Shown here piece by piece: positions 8,689 to 10,354 of a DNA stretch of 10,354 bases; position 1 is the stretch's first letter; each line of letters starts with the position of its first letter. Where the stretch lies: assembly GCA_036939755.1 (NCBI GenBank), contig JALLAZ010001291.1, forward strand, positions 1 to 10,354, read 5' to 3'. Below the pieces are notes generated by a model. It was not told the origin of the DNA. It saw only the letters and a list, made by a program, of their open reading frames with translations, and did not search any database. A program made the translations under genes and the position numbers. The DNA is from Stephanodiscus triporus. Lineage: Eukaryota > Bacillariophyta > Thalassiosirophyceae > Thalassiosirales > Thalassiosiraceae.

Positions 8689-8866
8689 ACTTAGCTTGCC
8701 TTGGGTCTTTTCTGGGCCGAGGGTAAGTATGAATTTTTAGTGGGCAGGTATTAATTTGAAATTTGAAATTTCGCCACCGCCGAGACCCACCGCGAGACGC
8801 GGCTGCCAGTAAGTTTGTAGCCCCCCCCAAAACCACTTCGTTTCTCGGCAGCTTGTAGCCTCCCCA
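8689..8866. promoter_or_regulatory. 178-bp bidirectional promoter between UNC119 and SSNA1/DIP13
   Basis: The start codons of two divergent genes are only 178 bp apart, so both promoters and 5' UTRs must share this space. It holds a 7-bp tandem repeat, AATTTGA AATTTGA AATTT (8753-8771), a perfect inverted repeat CCGCG-AGA-CGCGG (8790-8802), a C8 run (8821-8828), and two similar stretches containing TTGTAGCC (8814-8824 and 8853-8865). No RFX X-box was found by eye. The left edge may include UNC119 coding sequence if that gene starts earlier. Confidence 0.7.
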
Positions 8867-9364
8867 ATGAGTGCGGCAAGAAATTACCCTAGTGAAATGA
8901 TGACCGGCATCAACCAGTTGAAGGAGATGCTAGACAATGTGTCTAGTCAGATCGACGCTGAAAAGGCAATCTACAACAAATTGAAAGACGAGATCGCTAC
9001 ATTGAATGAACGTCTGTGAGTGTAGTAGGCCGAATTGACATGATTTAAGTACACTATTTGATATTCGTTCGCTCTGCTTTTTTTCTAGCAGGGCAAAATC
9101 TCAGGCGAATCTTGACGTTCTGCTTGAGTCGAGGGATGCCTACACAAAAAGTGTAGAAGAGTGTGAACTCGTGTGTGAGTCTAAATTTCATTGTGTGATG
9201 TGTGTGTCCTTATCCTTTGCGTAGCACTCATTTCACAATATGGATCTCCTTCGCACTTTGCATTAGATAACAAAATCAATGAATCGAGCCAGAATCTGTT
9301 GAACGTGATAATGAGAGACACGAAATCTATCCAAAAGAATTTTAAGGCAAGAAAATATCCATGA
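8867..9364 (+). CDS. SSNA1: SSNA1/NA14 (DIP13) family microtubule and basal-body coiled-coil protein (three exons)
   Basis: SSNA1 (DIP13 in Chlamydomonas) forms coiled-coil fibrils on microtubules and locates to centrioles, basal bodies and axonemes (family knowledge). Exons are 8867-9015, 9089-9174 and 9267-9364, giving 110 residues, close to the family's usual length. It is almost all helical: INQLKEMLDN, AEKAIYNKLKDEIATLNERL (31-50), LLESRDAYTKSVEECE (61-76), then INESSQNLLNVIMRD (82-96), which matches the family's LESSQTLL signature. The 9266 acceptor was chosen because VYNKINESSQ then aligns without a gap; the upstream TAG at 9222-9224 would add 14 residues in frame. The exon 2 acceptor is TAGCAG, so starting at 9092 would drop one Arg (109 residues). 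The gene diverges from UNC119. Confidence 0.82.
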
Positions 9365-9579
9365 CGGAGGCGAATATCGCGTGGCAAATTTGTGCTGACG
9401 CCATCACACCAAGATTATGAAACGATAATCTTAAATAGTACGATAGGCAGATAAAAATTACGAACGAACATCCGTTATGTCTTATCTTTTTTGTATTATT
9501 TCAGCCCGAAGAAGAAAGGTCAAGAGGCAAGGGCTATCGCGTAAAGAAAAGAACGACAGAGAAGTTCCTTATCGTATGA
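9365..9579. other. Convergent 3' spacer between SSNA1 and the unknown gene
   Basis: These 215 bp separate two genes that end towards each other. The stretch is A/T-rich, with nothing recognisable beyond presumed 3' UTRs. A + strand open frame at 9477-9710 overlaps the end of the opposite gene and shows no domain. Confidence 0.5.
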
Positions 9580-10260
9580 TCAATCCCAGCTATCGGCATA
9601 GCTTGTGGAAGCACTCGAATACGAGGGTGGTAAACCCGATGATAAAGAAGAATCTGTATCGGACTCTGTTGGAAGAGTACTCGTACTTCTCTTCAGCGTA
9701 TCCTTGTTAGTTATCTTCGCCCGCGAGTTGTCTAAGCCTTTAGTGTGTGTGATGTGCCCCTCCCCATCCGTGATTTGACCCAACGACGTTTCGTCCACGT
9801 CCAACGGCAGTCGAACGGGCACTAACTTCTTTCTTAAAACCATGATCAGTCGCCCTGTGTTATATCGGCAGCCACCTGGTACAGATTTGTGCGCCCGATT
9901 GATAATTGTCATATAATCCATTTCTTCCTGTTTGGGCATTCTCGCGAATCCCTTCTCGCAGGCAAAGTTGTATGCTTCTTCGAGGAAATCGAAGTAGACG
10001 TTGAATCCGCTCTCCTCCCGGATGAGATAATCCCCCTTTGCGAAGCCTGCCGAGATGGTGGCGATGAGCTGCGGTTGACAAGTTCTACGAGGCGTAGGTG
10101 ACGGTCGGTGTGCGGCCATTACCGCAAGTTGACGGGGAATGGCCGATCGTAACGCCGAAGATTCGGTTCGATGGGAAAAAGACGAGGAGGAGTCTCCCAT
10201 CGCGCAATTCTCACTCAATCGGGCTGCTGACATAGATTCTGAGGAGATAACTGTCGTCAT
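9580..10260 (-). CDS. Unrecognised 226-residue protein with a conserved-looking central segment
   Basis: I do not recognise this family. The single open frame starts at ATG 10260 in a favourable AAAAAATG context and ends at TGA 9580-9582. The N-terminal 60 residues are rich in Ser, Ala, Arg and Pro. The middle (about 74-165) looks folded: AKGDYLIREESGFNVYFDF, then an alpha-helical EEAYNFACEKGFARM, EEMDYMTIINRAHKSV, PGGCRYNTGRLIMVLRKK and PLDVDETSLGQI. The C-terminal 40 residues are Ser/Thr-rich and end SWD. There is no clear signal peptide or membrane segment. Coding support is the length of the frame, the ordered middle segment and the lack of a better frame on the other strand. Introns could be missed. 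The gene converges with SSNA1. Confidence 0.6.
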   Translation of the reverse strand: MTTVISSESMSAARLSENCAMGDSSSSFSHRTESSALRSAIPRQLAVMAAHRPSPTPRRTCQPQLIATISAGFAKGDYLIREESGFNVYFDFLEEAYNFACEKGFARMPKQEEMDYMTIINRAHKSVPGGCRYNTGRLIMVLRKKLVPVRLPLDVDETSLGQITDGEGHITHTKGLDNSRAKITNKDTLKRSTSTLPTESDTDSSLSSGLPPSYSSASTSYADSWD

Positions 10261-10295
10261 TTTTTGGAGTACGATAGAGGCGATTTGGATAACAT
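10257..10295 (-). other. Upstream ORF of 12 codons whose stop overlaps the start of the unknown gene
   Basis: An ATG at 10295 begins a 12-codon frame (MLSKSPLSYSKK) that ends in TGA at 10259-10257. That stop overlaps the main ATG at 10260-10258 as ATGA. If both lie on one transcript, the arrangement could lower or couple translation of the main ORF. Confidence 0.45.
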
Positions 10296-10354
10296 CGTGA
10301 TGCGTGAAACACCGGGAGAATTGGAGACCCGCCCCAAAAGTAGTGAGGGAGAGT
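10296..10354. promoter_or_regulatory. Upstream edge of the unknown gene, cut by the window
   Basis: These bases lie upstream of the leftward-read 226-residue gene and should be part of its 5' UTR or promoter. No motif was assigned, and the next gene is out of view. Confidence 0.35.

Noticed and set aside
8558..8836. 92-residue - strand frame across the bidirectional promoter
   Set aside because: It is in a different frame from the recognised UNC119 exon and has no domain.
8689..8866. RFX X-box in the UNC119/SSNA1 promoter
   Set aside because: It was looked for because both genes are linked to cilia, but no GTTGCC...GGCAAC-like site was found.
9477..9710. 77-residue + strand open frame after SSNA1
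   Set aside because: It overlaps the end of the opposite 226-residue gene, has no domain, and SSNA1 already ends with a proper stop at 9364.
1..10354. tRNA, rRNA, CRISPR array or bacterial operon signals
   Set aside because: None was seen. Repeats are too few and irregular for CRISPR, and the genes have spliceosomal introns.

Overview
The window looks like nuclear DNA of a photosynthetic stramenopile, most likely a diatom. The evidence is a nuclear psb27 gene whose product starts with an ER signal peptide ending in a diatom-type GA|FSVP cleavage motif, followed by a thylakoid twin-arginine signal. Other support is short GT-AG introns (mostly 67-103 nt), compact intergenic spaces, and a decayed Ty1/copia element of the kind common in diatom genomes. 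No bacterial features, tRNAs, rRNAs or CRISPR were seen. All splice models were made by eye from splice sites, reading frame and remembered family alignments; none was checked by a search or transcript data.

Layout. (1) 1-2870, + strand: the 3' half of a degenerate Ty1/copia retrotransposon. It runs from the end of integrase through the linker, reverse transcriptase and RNase H, with stops and frameshifts, and ends in a candidate 200-bp 3' LTR with TGTTG/CAACA ends. (2) 3118-4092, - strand: two-exon psb27, a lumenal photosystem II assembly factor. (3) 4620-7755, + strand: a five-exon gene that, as spliced here, encodes about 918 residues. It has an acidic N-terminus, a methyl-CpG-binding-domain-like segment, two copies of an unfamiliar Cys-rich module, and a complete HOP2 (TBPIP family) meiotic recombination protein at the C-terminus. 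(4) 7992-8688, - strand: two-exon UNC119, a carrier of lipidated ciliary and membrane proteins. (5) 8867-9364, + strand: three-exon SSNA1/DIP13, a small coiled-coil microtubule and basal-body protein. It diverges from UNC119 across only 178 bp. (6) 9580-10260, - strand: an unrecognised 226-residue protein with a short upstream ORF whose stop overlaps its start codon.

How they relate. The psb27 and MBD/HOP2 genes diverge from a 527-bp spacer. MBD/HOP2 and UNC119 converge, as do SSNA1 and the unknown gene. HOP2 (meiosis), UNC119 and SSNA1 (cilium or basal body) together suggest a sexual or flagellated-gamete theme, which would fit a centric diatom; this is inference only. The most notable items are the apparent MBD/Cys-module/HOP2 fusion, the repeated Cys module itself, and the divergent pair of cilium-associated genes.
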